Source of the DNA: Methylobacter psychrophilus | Lineage (GTDB): Bacteria; Pseudomonadota; Gammaproteobacteria; Methylococcales; Methylomonadaceae | Direction: 5' to 3' | DNA length: 64,000 nt | Assembly: GCF_025583945.1 (NCBI RefSeq) | Contig: NZ_JAOEGU010000019.1 | Span: 1 to 64,000, forward strand | Shown here: piece by piece, positions 54,134 to 62,742 of the stretch | Position numbering within the stretch: the first letter of the stretch is position 1 | Layout: each line of letters opens with the position of its first letter | Made by a program: the position numbers and the translations under genes | Notes under the pieces: model-generated | The model's input: only the letters and a program-made list of their open reading frames with translations | Database searches by the model: none | What the model was told of the DNA's origin: nothing

Positions 54134-56512
54134 TTAGAATTCCTCCCAGTCGTTGGCATCAGCAGTATGCACCAACTTGGATTTACTACGTGCCATCTTG
54201 ATAGGGGTGGTTTTGCCGGGATGTTGAGCTACCTGACGAGTTACTTTTTCTTTTACTGCTGGCAATGAACTGGTTTTAGTAAGCGTAAACTCACCGACTA
54301 TTTTCATCAGAACTTGCGCCTCTTGTGCCATTGATGCAGCAGCAGCAGCAGATTCTTCCACCAATGACGCATTTTGTTGAGTAACACTATCCATCTGCAT
54401 GATGGCCTGATTGACCTGATCAATACCAACACTCTGCTCAGAGGACGCCGCACTAATTTCGTTGGTAATATCGGTAACATGCCTAACTGAAGAGATTATT
54501 TCCGTCATCGTAGCACCAACCTCGGACACCAGTTTTGAACCACTTTCGACTTTTTTAACCGAGTCGAAAATAAGCAACTTTATTTCCTTGGCAGCATCGG
54601 CGCTTTTGTGCGCCAGCGAGCGAACCTCACTAGCTACTACCGCAAAACCACGCCCCTGCTCACCTGCCCGAGCCGCTTCCACCGCAGCATTGAGCGCCAA
54701 AATATTAATTTGAAAAGCAATACTATCCATGACGGAGATAATATCGACAATCTTGTTGGAGGATTCATTAATGAAGGCCATGGTTTGAACCATTTCATTC
54801 ACCACTACGCCACCTTTTTCCGCTACATCAAAAGTCGCCGAGGCCAACTGATTAGCCTGCTTGGAGTTTTCGGCATTATTTTTAACGGCTGCAGCAAACT
54901 GCTCCATACTGGCAGCGGTTTCTTCCAGTGAGGAAGCCTGCTCTTCAGTACGTTGAGAAAGATCAGTATTACCTTCGGCAATCTGACTGCTGGCAGAAGC
55001 GATCGCTTCTGCCGCCCAAGTAATTTGTTCTATGAGTTTATGCAGATTGTCGACAGTATTATTGGCATTTCGACCCAAGGCTATAAATGAACCTGTATCA
55101 TCATCATTATCATCCACTCTCTGTGTTAAATCGCCCTTCTCAATACTGGAAAATATTCGACCAAATTCGTTCATCCAGGCATCAACAACCTCAACAACCG
55201 TGTTAAATCCAACACTTGATTTCTTGAAGAAGCCGTGCTGCCCCGAATGATTGATTCGCTTGGTTAAGTCACCTTCAATTACCTTGCTGATCATATCAGA
55301 CAACTCAACCTCTGAGGCATTCTGTGTCGTGCGATCATGCCATTCGGCAACCGTACCCAAGCGTTCATTGTTGGCACCGAAAATAGCAGTAGCGATGATT
55401 TTTACATGATCTTTACCCAGTGTAAATTCGCCTTCAACCGTATCGGTAAGCTTACCCAGCATAGCGGCCTGATGTGCAGGGTCTTTATGGAAATCATCAA
55501 TATTCATACCTATTACACGATCAGCATTAAACTGCGGCATCTGCTCACGTATGTTAGCTTCTACATGATGTAAGTAAGAAATAGCTCGCGCATTAAGATA
55601 AGTAACAATACGCTCATTATTGACAATAATTATCCCAAGTGAGGTTTTATCCAATGCCAACTTGATACGCAGACTCTCTTCGCTGAAGCGATTGATCTCA
55701 GCCTGACTGGATTTTAGTGCCGTTGCTATCTTGCTAAACTCATCGGAGCCTTCCACATTAATAACGTGATTAAATTCACCACGCTCCATTGCCTCACAGG
55801 TATTAAGAACGCCTGTTAACGAATGACTGTAGCCACGGATAATGAATTGTCCGAGCCAACCCATGATAAGTAATACGCCAACCATAAAAACAGCAAAAGT
55901 AATTCGCAACGTTTCAAAGCGACTTGCAGCCGCCATGTTTTTGCTTTGTGCGCTAGCAAACTGAAAATCTATCAACTTATCGACATTGGCATTGGCGGCA
56001 ACAAATAGCTCAAGCGCAACCAGGGCATGTCCTTTCGTATCCTGATAATTTAGTGCTTTCAATGCAGTAATAATTGGCTTCACTGCCTCCTCAACATATT
56101 GCCTACGAGCATCAGCAAAGTCTTTGGCCAACTGATTTTCTTGCGTATCGGCGATATTCGTAAAGTTGCTGCTCCACAAGGTATTAATGGCTTCCATATT
56201 ACTGTTAATAGTAGCCGCAGATTTGCGAGCAGACTCTGGATCCAAGGCAAGCTCGGGCTTGACACCCAAACCTGATATAACTAAAACATTGGATAGAGCC
56301 ACACGAAATTGGGTGCGGTTATCCAGCATTAAAAATTTTATTTTATTAAGCGTATCAACGCTTTTCATGTTCTCTGAATAAAGACGAGACATGGTATCTC
56401 TGGACTTATCCAGTTCGTAAAGTGCACTGCTACCGACCAGTACTATAATCGTTAACGAGAGACTTATCATTAAAGCCAGGTATTTACCAAATTTAGATTG
56501 CAGTATCAGCAT
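54134..56512 (-). CDS. Methyl-accepting chemotaxis protein
   Basis: A 792-aa receptor. Two membrane helices (about 9-32 and 203-223) border a helical periplasmic domain. HAMP and a PAS-like domain (LALDKTSLGIIIVNNERIV) follow, then a second HAMP-like stretch, and the signalling tip FQINILALNAAVEAARAGEQ. It ends DWEEF, close to the NWETF CheR-binding pentapeptide. ATG 56512 with AAGGTG 6 bases upstream is preferred over the more distant 56599. Confidence 0.93.
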   Translation of the reverse strand: MLILQSKFGKYLALMISLSLTIIVLVGSSALYELDKSRDTMSRLYSENMKSVDTLNKIKFLMLDNRTQFRVALSNVLVISGLGVKPELALDPESARKSAATINSNMEAINTLWSSNFTNIADTQENQLAKDFADARRQYVEEAVKPIITALKALNYQDTKGHALVALELFVAANANVDKLIDFQFASAQSKNMAAASRFETLRITFAVFMVGVLLIMGWLGQFIIRGYSHSLTGVLNTCEAMERGEFNHVINVEGSDEFSKIATALKSSQAEINRFSEESLRIKLALDKTSLGIIIVNNERIVTYLNARAISYLHHVEANIREQMPQFNADRVIGMNIDDFHKDPAHQAAMLGKLTDTVEGEFTLGKDHVKIIATAIFGANNERLGTVAEWHDRTTQNASEVELSDMISKVIEGDLTKRINHSGQHGFFKKSSVGFNTVVEVVDAWMNEFGRIFSSIEKGDLTQRVDDNDDDTGSFIALGRNANNTVDNLHKLIEQITWAAEAIASASSQIAEGNTDLSQRTEEQASSLEETAASMEQFAAAVKNNAENSKQANQLASATFDVAEKGGVVVNEMVQTMAFINESSNKIVDIISVMDSIAFQINILALNAAVEAARAGEQGRGFAVVASEVRSLAHKSADAAKEIKLLIFDSVKKVESGSKLVSEVGATMTEIISSVRHVTDITNEISAASSEQSVGIDQVNQAIMQMDSVTQQNASLVEESAAAAASMAQEAQVLMKIVGEFTLTKTSSLPAVKEKVTRQVAQHPGKTTPIKMARSKSKLVHTADANDWEEF

Positions 56513-56599
56513 ATAACGCACCTTATGCGAAAAAAGGGGGAACAGGGAGTTTGTAAAGAAGCTATTAATAATATCCCCACACTTGCCTGAATTTCGCAA

Positions 56600-56906
56600 A
56601 TATGGAAGGCATCAAGAACATCATTACAATTTTTTTTGGTATCTTAACCTTGTTGCGTAAAATCAAAACGCTGAATAACAGGCATTTTTATTGCCTCCTA
56701 GTCGCTAAAACCTGATCGATACTTCATAAAAGCACCCTTCATACTCATCATGTTTGATGAATCGCTTTTCAAAAAGGGAAATTAATAGATGACTTTAACA
56801 GCCAATGCTGCAGAAATGTCTATACTCATAATGTTGACATATAAAATTTAGCAGTAACATTATAAAGATGATGTCATTTAAGATATCTACCCATGTCGGC
56901 GCGTAA
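56600..56906. other. Gap upstream of the MCP with a mini-ORF
   Basis: 307 bp, A/T-rich. The mini-ORF at 56644-56685 is the only feature seen. The rest shows nothing supported. Confidence 0.4.
56644..56685 (-). CDS. 13-codon mini-ORF with ideal ribosome binding site
   Basis: Minus-strand ATG at 56685 with AGGAGG eight bases upstream, encoding MPVIQRFDFTQQG then TAA. It lies 131 bp before the MCP start on the same strand. It could be a leader peptide or the start of a lost gene. Confidence 0.3.
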   Translation of the reverse strand: MPVIQRFDFTQQG

Positions 56907-57107
56907 TGGATCGGCAGCACCAATAATACGGCGTATCAAATTTCCTGACTGTCTCTGGGCGACGTTACCGAAACAGATCGTGAAGAACTAAAGCTGACGA
57001 TTGAGCGGGGTAGTCCCGGCTACGGTGGCAATATCAATTACACGCAGGGTTTTGCCTATTAGCTCAATCAATTGGCAAGCACTTTTTTGAGTAATAATGA
57101 CCTGTAA
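56907..57107 (+). pseudogene. fliD: fliD remnant (flagellar cap protein)
   Basis: One plus-strand frame reads WIGSTNNTAYQIS, a TGA (56946-56948), then LSLGDVTETDREELKLTIER and NYTQGFAY, then TAG (57060-57062), then LNQLASTFLSNNDL. The last part, ignoring the stop, resembles the QLNQLLDSFL-type C-terminal segment of FliD. fliT, which follows fliD in most flagellar operons, begins 130 bp downstream. Two in-frame stops and no start mark it as decayed. Homology is inferred by eye. Confidence 0.45.
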
Positions 57108-57150
57108 AAGCGTAAATTAATAACATTAATCACTCACTTAAAAATCAGAC

Positions 57151-57158
57151 ACCGATAA
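57151..57158 (+). promoter_or_regulatory. Possible sigma-28 -10 element before fliT
   Basis: ACCGATAA differs from the flagellar sigma-28 -10 consensus GCCGATAA at one base and lies 79 bp before the fliT start. The matching -35 is poor. Confidence 0.25.
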
Positions 57159-57236
57159 CCAAGATGAAATCAACAGTTATTTTTTTGACTAAGCCACTAG
57201 CCTCTTGGCAAAAACAGCCTAGGACACACTTCAATT

Positions 57237-57575
57237 ATGCTAAATAACTTACAAACTATCACCGTTTACGAGCATGTGCGAACCATTACCGGGCAAATGC
57301 TTGAAGCTGCACATATCCGTGACTGGGAACAAATGATTACACTGGAATCACGCTGCACTCAATATGTTAACCTTCTTAAAACAGAAGGTTCTGTGGAACC
57401 TCTAAGTGGCGATTTACGCAAGAAAAAAGTACAACTTATTCAAGATATTATGAAAAATGATCGGGCGATACGCGACATTACTCACCCTTGGATGAATGAG
57501 CTGTCGACACTGATTAACACCATCGGAACCCAGCACAAGCTTGAACTTTCCTGTGCGGCCAACAATAACTTCTAA
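57237..57575 (+). CDS. fliT: FliT-like flagellar chaperone
   Basis: A 112-aa helical protein (MLNNLQTITVYEHVRTITGQ). DWEQMITLESRCTQYVNLL and IQDIMKNDRAIRDITHPWMNEL match the helical pattern of FliT, the export chaperone of FliD. It lies next to a fliD remnant and 5 bp before fliK. Confidence 0.7.
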   Translation: MLNNLQTITVYEHVRTITGQMLEAAHIRDWEQMITLESRCTQYVNLLKTEGSVEPLSGDLRKKKVQLIQDIMKNDRAIRDITHPWMNELSTLINTIGTQHKLELSCAANNNF

Positions 57576-57580
57576 CGACC

Positions 57581-58567
57581 ATGATACCCCCCAAAGTTGA
57601 CTTGGCCAGTAATTCACCTATCTCGGCAGTCAGTTCTTTAAGACCATCAGAAACTATAGCCGATCCGCGCCAAGACGGTATTTTTAAACTGGACCAGATC
57701 TCGATTGGAAAAACCCTGCAAGGACAAGTGCTGGCAAAACTAACTGATGGCAACTCCTTAATAAGAATACAAAATAATACGCAACAACCTGCAGCGAATA
57801 CTGACATAAAGATGCTTTTACCGAAGGGCTTTCAGGTTGGTGACGCAGTGCAATTAACGGTACTGTCGAGTGGACAGCGACCGACCTTTACGGTGAACTT
57901 GCTGACATCGGCCGACACTGTTACATTAAGTAATGCCGCTCAATTAATTGACAAGGCGCTTAATAACAACCTGCAAGAGCAAAGTACGCCACTGATAACA
58001 GGGAAATCGCCATTGTTTGACTCAGCCAATATGGACCCTGCTGCAGTGGCAGCGCAACTACACAAATCGGTTGACAATAGCGGTGTGTTTTACGAAGCTC
58101 ATTTGCGTCAATGGGCTGAGGGCAAGCGTAGTTTGGCGCAGATTCATCAAGAGCCACAAAATCTTCCTGATCCGGCAAAAACTACTGCTAGCACCACAGA
58201 TCAACCAACCCATTGGCTACCTTTTCAACTCGACACCCTTGAGAACCGGCGTATTGCCTGGCAGGGAGAACTGTGGCCAGGTCAAACACTCCAATGGGAA
58301 ATAAGTAAAGATCCCGACCACCAGACTGCGATGCCGGAAGCCAGTCAAGATTCAACCTGGCAAACTGTAGTGCGCTTTCAACTGGCCAAACTGGGACAAA
58401 TTAATGCGACTATTCGCCTGCAAGGAGAGCATGTGCAAGTACAAGTCAATGTGCAGAATGAAGCGACCACAGATTCACTAAAGCATGCGATCGGGCAACT
58501 AATATTGGCACTGACCGCATCAGGCACCGCTTTGGACAATATCACCATACAAAATAATGAAGCCTAA
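57581..58567 (+). CDS. fliK: Flagellar hook-length control protein FliK
   Basis: A 328-aa protein with an N-terminal low-complexity half and a C-terminal FliK-type domain around residues 235-325 (LAKLGQINATIRLQGEHVQVQVNV). FliK acts as molecular ruler and switches export specificity by contacting FlhB. It overlaps the next gene, an FlhB C-terminal homologue, by 11 bp. Confidence 0.78.
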   Translation: MIPPKVDLASNSPISAVSSLRPSETIADPRQDGIFKLDQISIGKTLQGQVLAKLTDGNSLIRIQNNTQQPAANTDIKMLLPKGFQVGDAVQLTVLSSGQRPTFTVNLLTSADTVTLSNAAQLIDKALNNNLQEQSTPLITGKSPLFDSANMDPAAVAAQLHKSVDNSGVFYEAHLRQWAEGKRSLAQIHQEPQNLPDPAKTTASTTDQPTHWLPFQLDTLENRRIAWQGELWPGQTLQWEISKDPDHQTAMPEASQDSTWQTVVRFQLAKLGQINATIRLQGEHVQVQVNVQNEATTDSLKHAIGQLILALTASGTALDNITIQNNEA

Positions 58568-58844
58568 CAAACCTAAATCGTTGCGGAATGCAGTTGCTCT
58601 AACCTACCAACCTGGTGGCGGCGCACCAAAAGTTGTGGCATCTGGCAAGGGCATGATTGCCGAGCAAATTATTAATCTGGCCAAAGAAAATGGCGTTCAC
58701 GTTCATGAATCCCGTGAATTGGTGGCACTGTTGATGGATGTAGAACTTGATCAGGAAATCCCACCTACCCTTTATAGGGTAGTAGCAGAATTGCTGGCCT
58801 GGCTATACAAAATTGAGGCTGCGTTACCGCCAAGTCAAAAATAA
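58557..58844 (+). CDS. Stand-alone FlhB C-terminal-like protein (FhlX)
   Basis: A 95-aa protein matching only the cytoplasmic tail of FlhB/EscU: AVALTYQPGGGAPKVVASGKG, then PPTLYRVVAELLAWLYKI. The NPTH autocleavage motif of FlhB is absent. Small proteins like this (FhlX) can replace the cleaved FlhB tail in export switching. Overlap with fliK supports that role. Confidence 0.85.
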   Translation: MKPNKPKSLRNAVALTYQPGGGAPKVVASGKGMIAEQIINLAKENGVHVHESRELVALLMDVELDQEIPPTLYRVVAELLAWLYKIEAALPPSQK

Positions 58845-58909
58845 GCTTACGTATTTTCTGTTAAAAAATTAACACAACTTATTTTATGCTGAGATAGTAA
58901 TCGGTATTA

Positions 58910-58943
58910 TCCGGAAATATTCATTCTCGGATATCACCTTATA
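58910..58943 (+). repeat. Dispersed repeat A, copy 7
   Basis: ATTCTCGGATATCACCTTAT follows a diverged left part. It lies between the FhlX-like and fliE genes, whose 3' ends face each other. Confidence 0.5.
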
Positions 58944-59274
58944 CCTGCATATTCATGATATCATGGTAAGCAGTAACCAGTTTATTGCGAGCTTGTATGG
59001 TAGTTTGCATGGCAATACTGGACTTTTGTGAAGCAATCATAACGTCCGACAAGTTGACTGAATCATCCCCGAGCGAAAAACGCTGACCGAGCTTTTCGGC
59101 ATCCTGATGAAGAGCATTAACCTGATCCATTTGCGCCTTAAAAACTTGACCAAAATCAACGCTTCCCTTGGTCGGCCCTACGATTACAGGGGATATAGGA
59201 GCTTGAACCGTAGCGACAGCCGAACGCATTTGCGCGACCATGGCAGCAATTTTTCCACTATCGATGGCGATCAT
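58939..59274 (-). CDS. fliE: Flagellar hook-basal body protein FliE
   Basis: A 111-aa protein that joins the MS ring to the rod. DFGQVFKAQMDQVNALHQDA and NLSDVMIASQKSSIAMQTTI are typical, as is the ending LVTAYHDIMNMQV. AAGGTG lies 5 bases before ATG 59274, which I prefer over 59307. It is on the minus strand, opposite to fliFGHI, whereas in most genomes it precedes fliF in the same direction. Confidence 0.92.
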   Translation of the reverse strand: MIAIDSGKIAAMVAQMRSAVATVQAPISPVIVGPTKGSVDFGQVFKAQMDQVNALHQDAEKLGQRFSLGDDSVNLSDVMIASQKSSIAMQTTIQARNKLVTAYHDIMNMQV

Positions 59275-59488
59275 TTCAACACCTTTTGAAGATTTATAAA
59301 CCGACAATATATCATGCCTATATCACGCCGACAAACTGATAAGCGATGAATTTACCGCCTTATTCCAGAAAACAGATGCCAGCACAGGCCCGATAATGAT
59401 ACAGCGTACCATAAACCTTTTTCAACAATAATGCCCTTATCTGCCAACTATTTCACACCGCCCTTCCTTACTTCCAGGCCTTTTATCT

Positions 59489-61090
59489 GTGGCAGCTGAA
59501 ACACAAACCAACGCATTCAACAGTTTTTTACAAAGCCCCTTTGGGAAAAATCTGGCACTGGGAGCGGGCATTGCCTTAGTAATGAGTATTATGGGGGCAG
59601 TATGGATGTGGGGGCAAAAACCTGATTACCGGGTGCTACTGTCAAACTATTCTGACCGCGACGGCGGCGCAATCATTGATGCCCTGCAACAAATGAATAT
59701 CCCTTACCAATATGCAGAGGGCGGTGGCGCCATTCTTGTGCCGGCAGAGCGGGTACATGATGCCCGACTTAAACTGGCAACCCAAGGCCTACCCAAGGGC
59801 GGCACAGTGGGCTTTGAGTTAATGGAAAATCAAAAGCTAGGCGTCTCTCAATTTCTTGAGCAGATCAATTTTCAGCGAGCACTTGAAGGCGAGCTGGCGC
59901 GCTCCATCAATTCTATCGCTATCATTCAAACATCTCGCGTCCACCTGGCAATACCCAAACCAACGGTATTTGTGCGTGAAAAGCAGTTACCAACTGCCTC
60001 GGTACTCCTTAATTTATATCAGGGTCGCACCCTGGACAAACAACAAGTTAACGCTATCATGCATCTGGTATCCAGCAGCGTACCGGAATTAACAACAAAG
60101 AACGTTACCATAGTGGATCAAAACGGCGCTTTACTGTCCTCTCTCGACAACCCAGCCGATAATAACCAACTTGATCCCAATCAGTTAAAATATATACAGG
60201 AATTACAAAACGGCATTGTGCATCGGATAGAATCTATCCTGACACCTATGGTCGGAGCAGGTAATATGCGCGCAGAAGCATCGGTAGATGTCGATTTTTC
60301 GCGTAGTGAACAAGCCGCAGAAACCTATAAACCGAATGGTAATGCAGAAGACGCTTCCAAACGTAGCGAGCAGTCCAACGAATCCAGTAACAGCGATACC
60401 GATAAGGCCGAAGGGATACCCGGAGCCAGTTCCAACCAACCGGGACAAGCAGTAGCACCGCCAGCGCCAAATACACCAGCCCCAACCAAAGCAGCAACAG
60501 CACCTGTTAATACCCAAAAAGAAAGTACCATTAATTACGAGATCGACAAAACTATTCGCTATGACCAACACCCGATGGGTAACATCAAGCGCTTGAGCGT
60601 GGCGGTACTGGTCAACAACAAAACTGAAATAGATGAAAAAGGCAAGTCGATAGTAAAGCCACTTACCGATGCGGAAAAGGAACAGATTACGGGATTAGTA
60701 AGGGAAGCCATGGGCTTTAGTAAAGATCGTGGTGATTCGCTTAACGTAGTCAACACGGCCTTTACCTTAACGCCCGAAGAAATCTTGCCGGAGCCATCCT
60801 TCTGGAAACAGTTTGCCACCTTGGACATGGCTAAAACGGGAGGCCAATACCTGATTTCCGGCCTGATTATCTTATACCTGTTTTTTGCTGTATTACGCCC
60901 CATGATCAGACGATTATCGACACCTCCGATCGTGCCAGCACCCAACACAGAACCATCAGATACAGACTCTAAAGCAAGCGGAACCCAGTCTAATCAAGAA
61001 GATTATTTACAGAGCGCAAAAAAAATGGCTACTGAAGATCCCCAGATGGTAGCCAACATCGTAAAAAACTGGGTTCGCGAAAATGACTGA
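59489..61090 (+). CDS. fliF: Flagellar MS-ring protein FliF
   Basis: A 533-aa inner-membrane protein. GTG start at 59489. Membrane helices near residues 22-44 and 454-472. Ring-building motifs: DGGAIIDALQQMNIPYQY, PKGGTVGFELME and SRVHLAIPKPTVF. A low-complexity Pro/Ala/Ser stretch is at about 300-340. The C-terminal tail (MATEDPQMVANIVKNWV) binds FliG. It overlaps fliG by 8 bp. Confidence 0.96.
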   Translation: MAAETQTNAFNSFLQSPFGKNLALGAGIALVMSIMGAVWMWGQKPDYRVLLSNYSDRDGGAIIDALQQMNIPYQYAEGGGAILVPAERVHDARLKLATQGLPKGGTVGFELMENQKLGVSQFLEQINFQRALEGELARSINSIAIIQTSRVHLAIPKPTVFVREKQLPTASVLLNLYQGRTLDKQQVNAIMHLVSSSVPELTTKNVTIVDQNGALLSSLDNPADNNQLDPNQLKYIQELQNGIVHRIESILTPMVGAGNMRAEASVDVDFSRSEQAAETYKPNGNAEDASKRSEQSNESSNSDTDKAEGIPGASSNQPGQAVAPPAPNTPAPTKAATAPVNTQKESTINYEIDKTIRYDQHPMGNIKRLSVAVLVNNKTEIDEKGKSIVKPLTDAEKEQITGLVREAMGFSKDRGDSLNVVNTAFTLTPEEILPEPSFWKQFATLDMAKTGGQYLISGLIILYLFFAVLRPMIRRLSTPPIVPAPNTEPSDTDSKASGTQSNQEDYLQSAKKMATEDPQMVANIVKNWVREND

Positions 61091-62075
61091 GGTTGGCGTT
61101 AAAAAAGCAGCCATCCTGATGCTTGCGTTAGGGCAGGATGAAGCCGCAGAAGTAATGAAATTTCTTGAGCCGCGCGAAGTGCATAAACTGGGTATAGCAA
61201 TGTCGGCCATGAAATCGGTTTCTAATGAATCACTGGAAACCGTACTTAACGACTTCCGCCTGGAAACAGAGAGCAGTAACTCTTTAGGTGTTGACTCAGA
61301 TGACTACATCCGCAATGTATTAACAAAGGCACTAGGTGATGTCAAAGCCGGCTCATTGCTTAATCGAATTCTGGTAAAAAAAGAAACGGGGGGCTTTGAA
61401 AGCTTAAAGTGGATGGATGGAAAAGCCGTTGCCGAACTGATACAACTGGAACATCCGCAAATAATTGCCACTATCTTGCTCCAACTGGAACCCTACCATG
61501 CCAGCGATATAATAACCGAACTAGGTGAGCGAATCCGCAATGAAGTTATACTTCGTATCGCAACGATGGACGGTGTACAACCGGCTGCACTCCTTGAACT
61601 TAACGATGTTCTGACTGTATTACTAAACGGTAATGAGAACAACACCAATAAACCCTTGGGCGGTATCCGTGCTACGGCGGCAATCATGAACTTTATGAAT
61701 GCCGATATCGAAACCTCAATCATGTCTAAACTAAAGGACTTTAACGCCGAAATTGCCCAGCAGGTCACGGATGAAATGTTTGTCTTTGATAACATAACCG
61801 ATATTGAAGATCGTCATATCCAAATAATATTACGCTTTGTGCAATCAGAGTCTTTAATTATTGCACTTAAAGGTGCCAAAAATGAAGTAAAGGAAAAAAT
61901 CCTTAAGAATATGTCACAGCGCGCAGCGGAAATGATGCGCGAAGACCTGGATGTAAAAGGGCCGGTACGTTTATCAGAAGTTGAGAAACAGCAAAAAGAA
62001 ATTTTGCAAATTATACGTCGACTGTCTGACGAAGGGCAGATCGCCTTAAGTAAAGGAAACGATGCCTATGTCTAA
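61083..62075 (+). CDS. fliG: Flagellar motor switch protein FliG
   Basis: A 330-aa rotor protein. GVKKAAILMLALGQDEAAEV is the FliF-binding start; EHPQIIATILLQLEP the middle EHPQ motif; and the C-terminal torque helix has MREDLDVKGPVRLSEVEKQQ. It interacts with MotA and sets rotation with FliM. It overlaps fliF by 8 bp and fliH by 14 bp. Confidence 0.97.
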   Translation: MTEVGVKKAAILMLALGQDEAAEVMKFLEPREVHKLGIAMSAMKSVSNESLETVLNDFRLETESSNSLGVDSDDYIRNVLTKALGDVKAGSLLNRILVKKETGGFESLKWMDGKAVAELIQLEHPQIIATILLQLEPYHASDIITELGERIRNEVILRIATMDGVQPAALLELNDVLTVLLNGNENNTNKPLGGIRATAAIMNFMNADIETSIMSKLKDFNAEIAQQVTDEMFVFDNITDIEDRHIQIILRFVQSESLIIALKGAKNEVKEKILKNMSQRAAEMMREDLDVKGPVRLSEVEKQQKEILQIIRRLSDEGQIALSKGNDAYV

Positions 62076-62739
62076 TGATAAATTACCTCAACAGACGGCC
62101 TACCAACGCTGGGAACTGGCATCACTAGACGAGAATGAAGACCCTGAAAAAATAGAGCAAAATCTCGATATTGCCAAGCTCACCCAGGAAATGACGATAG
62201 CACGCGACGAAGCTTATCAAATTGGTCTTGAAGAAGGGCGAGCTATTGGACTTACTAAAGGTCATGCTCAAGGACTCACCCAAGGCATGGCAGAAGGCCA
62301 CAAGCAGATAGCGGCTATTGGCGAAGTACTTTCGAAAATTAATCGGCAATACCAACAGGAAATTCATCTGGCCCATGAAAGCACCGCCAGTCAACTACTC
62401 GAACTGTCGCTGGATATTGCGCAGGCCATGCTAAAAATCGCATTACCTGTTCGCCCCGAACTATTATTACCGGTAATAGAACAAGCAGTAAATGCTCTTC
62501 CTTCTTTACAGTTGCCTGCCACGCTTTATCTCAACCCACTGGATACTGATCTGGTTCGAACAGCGCTGGGAGAAGATTTGCAACAGTCTGGCTGGCGACT
62601 GTTAACAGATGCCAATATAGAACGCGGTGGCTGCCGCATCGAAACCGCTACCAACGAAATTGATGCGACCCTGGCAACTCGCTGGCGACGACTGCAACAG
62701 TCATTAGGCCAAAATACTGACTGGCTAACCACGCCCTGA
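62062..62739 (+). CDS. fliH: Flagellar assembly protein FliH
   Basis: A 225-aa protein, regulator and stator of FliI. Residues 55-80 contain GLEEGRAIGLTKGHAQGLTQ, a run of GxxxG repeats typical of FliH. The C-terminal half (LSLDIAQAMLKIALPVRPEL) binds FliI. An ATG two codons downstream (62068) is an alternative start. It is followed 3 bp later by fliI. Confidence 0.92.
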   Translation: MPMSNDKLPQQTAYQRWELASLDENEDPEKIEQNLDIAKLTQEMTIARDEAYQIGLEEGRAIGLTKGHAQGLTQGMAEGHKQIAAIGEVLSKINRQYQQEIHLAHESTASQLLELSLDIAQAMLKIALPVRPELLLPVIEQAVNALPSLQLPATLYLNPLDTDLVRTALGEDLQQSGWRLLTDANIERGGCRIETATNEIDATLATRWRRLQQSLGQNTDWLTTP

Positions 62740-62742
62740 CCC

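Noticed and set aside
59275-59488. Possible sigma-54 promoter between fliE and fliF
   Set aside because: A minus-strand TTGGCA...GGGCA resembles the -24/-12 pair, but the GG-GC spacing is 9, not 10, and nothing else fits.
60203-60571. Long minus-strand frames inside fliF
   Set aside because: They are shadows of the Pro/Ala-rich segment of fliF, giving Cys/Trp/Arg-rich nonsense.
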